44,117 nt of DNA from Phycicoccus elongatus Lp2 (lineage in GTDB: Bacteria; Actinomycetota; Actinomycetes; Actinomycetales; Dermatophilaceae). The translations under genes and the position numbers were made by a program. The stretch is from the NCBI RefSeq assembly GCF_000367525.1, contig NZ_HF570956.1, positions 409,651 through 453,767 on the forward strand, given 5' to 3'. Shown piece by piece: positions 43,535 to 44,117 of the stretch. Position 1 is the stretch's first letter. Each line of letters opens with the position of its first letter. A model generated the notes under the pieces. It had not been told where the DNA came from, ran no database searches, and saw nothing but the letters and a program-made list of their open reading frames with translations.

Positions 43535-44117
43535 TCAGCAGCCGGGGATGGCCTCGTAGCGCCACCCGGCAGCATCGAGTCGGGTCAGGGCGGCATCGAG
43601 CGCAGCCACGGTCTGCGAGCGGTCGTTGCCGCCGTCATGGAGCAGCACGACGGCCCCGGGGCGCGCACCGTCCACGATCCGTTGGGTGATGACATCAGCG
43701 CCTGGCCGCGACCAGTCGCGGGTGTCGATGTCCCACAGTTGCACGCGATAGCCCAGACCCGTGGTGACCTGACGAACGGTGGCGTTGACCGCTCCATAGG
43801 GCGGTCGAGCGCACGGGGTGCCCCCGATGACGTTCGCGGTCCGCTGCCACTGCGACGTGATGTCGGCCACGGAGAGTTTGGTGAGATCAGGGTGAGTGGT
43901 CGTGTGATTGCCGACCGAATGACCCGCGGCGCGCTCGTCGGCGACCAGGCCCGGGTGCGCGCCGGCCGCCCGGCCGAGGACGAAGAACGTGGCGTGGGCG
44001 TTGTGCTTGGCCAGGACGGAGAGCACCTGGGGCGTCCACGTCGGGTCCGGGCCGTCGTCGAAAGTCAGGTGCAGCACCGATCCGGGGGGTGCCGGGGGGG
44101 CGGGGGCAGGTGGGGCG
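43535..44117 (-). CDS. Polysaccharide deacetylase (NodB homology, CE4), N-terminus outside window
   Basis: The visible 193 residues contain the NodB domain: motif 1 LTFDDGPDP with two Asp, motif 2 HSVGNHTTTHPDL with the zinc His pair, motif 3 RPPYGAVN, motif 4 DIDTRDWSRPG and motif 5 VVLLHDGG. Such enzymes remove acetyl groups from peptidoglycan or other N-acetylated polysaccharides outside the cell. The frame stays open to the window edge through an Ala/Pro-rich stretch, which looks like a linker after an export signal, so the GTG at 44077 is not the true start. It is convergent with hutI. Confidence 0.9.
   Translation of the reverse strand, partial: APPAPAPPAPPGSVLHLTFDDGPDPTWTPQVLSVLAKHNAHATFFVLGRAAGAHPGLVADERAAGHSVGNHTTTHPDLTKLSVADITSQWQRTANVIGGTPCARPPYGAVNATVRQVTTGLGYRVQLWDIDTRDWSRPGADVITQRIVDGARPGAVVLLHDGGNDRSQTVAALDAALTRLDAAGWRYEAIPGC

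Overview
The window is high-GC (about 70 % by eye) actinobacterial DNA with dense coding, many 4-bp start/stop overlaps and several genes that look leaderless. A Bpa-type proteasome activator ending in GQYL places it among proteasome-bearing Actinobacteria. Overall gene style suggests Micrococcales, perhaps Intrasporangiaceae, but that placement is an inference. No rRNA, tRNA, CRISPR array, transposase or phage gene was seen; this is ordinary chromosome with one decayed gene.

Layout. 1-5.1 kb: 3' part of a SNF2 helicase gene with an apparent one-base frameshift, converging on an MpaB-type oxygenase/SRPBCC pair, then a divergent GNAT acetyltransferase. 5.1-10.5 kb: glutamine-dependent NAD synthetase, a quinone oxidoreductase, an MFS exporter and a crotonase. 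10.7-13.7 kb: an XRE-fused MNT nucleotidyltransferase, a HEPN partner, and a cytoplasmic molybdopterin oxidoreductase. 13.7-18.2 kb: a TetR regulator facing a four-gene operon (acyl-CoA dehydrogenase, SDR, APH-type kinase, histidine phosphatase) whose parts match the ACAD10/ACAD11 and Pseudomonas Lva logic for 4-hydroxyacyl-CoA breakdown. 18.2-23.1 kb: a PNPOx-like protein, a decayed flavin monooxygenase, a saccharopine-dehydrogenase-like reductase, an acyl-CoA ligase and a sucrase/ferredoxin-like protein. 23.1-30.1 kb: a membrane-anchored metallophosphoesterase, a HAD phosphatase, a KstD-like flavoprotein, Bpa, a second quinone oxidoreductase and its divergent TetR. 30.1-43.5 kb: MobA-like, IclR and lipoprotein amidase genes in an overlapping chain, then histidine utilisation (hutH-hutU, later M20 amidohydrolase-hutF-hutI). 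An unrelated block lies between the two hut parts: an RCK channel, YbaK, a TetR and a DHA2 exporter. The window ends inside a polysaccharide deacetylase gene.

Metabolically the hut genes give a complete route from histidine to glutamate if the M20 enzyme deformylates N-formylglutamate, since no HutG is present. MobA may supply the guanylylated molybdenum cofactor to the oxidoreductase 17 kb away. Three TetR genes each sit beside a clear palindrome in a divergent promoter.

The strongest signal not tied to any gene is an octamer, GTATGCCG/CGGCATAC, present at least 45 times, evenly on both strands, in coding and non-coding DNA, far more than base composition predicts. A second is a three-copy family of 44-bp hairpins sharing CCTTGCGTCCG, a central ATGGC(A/G)AC and CGGACG. 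Both look like genome-wide features of this organism rather than parts of single genes.
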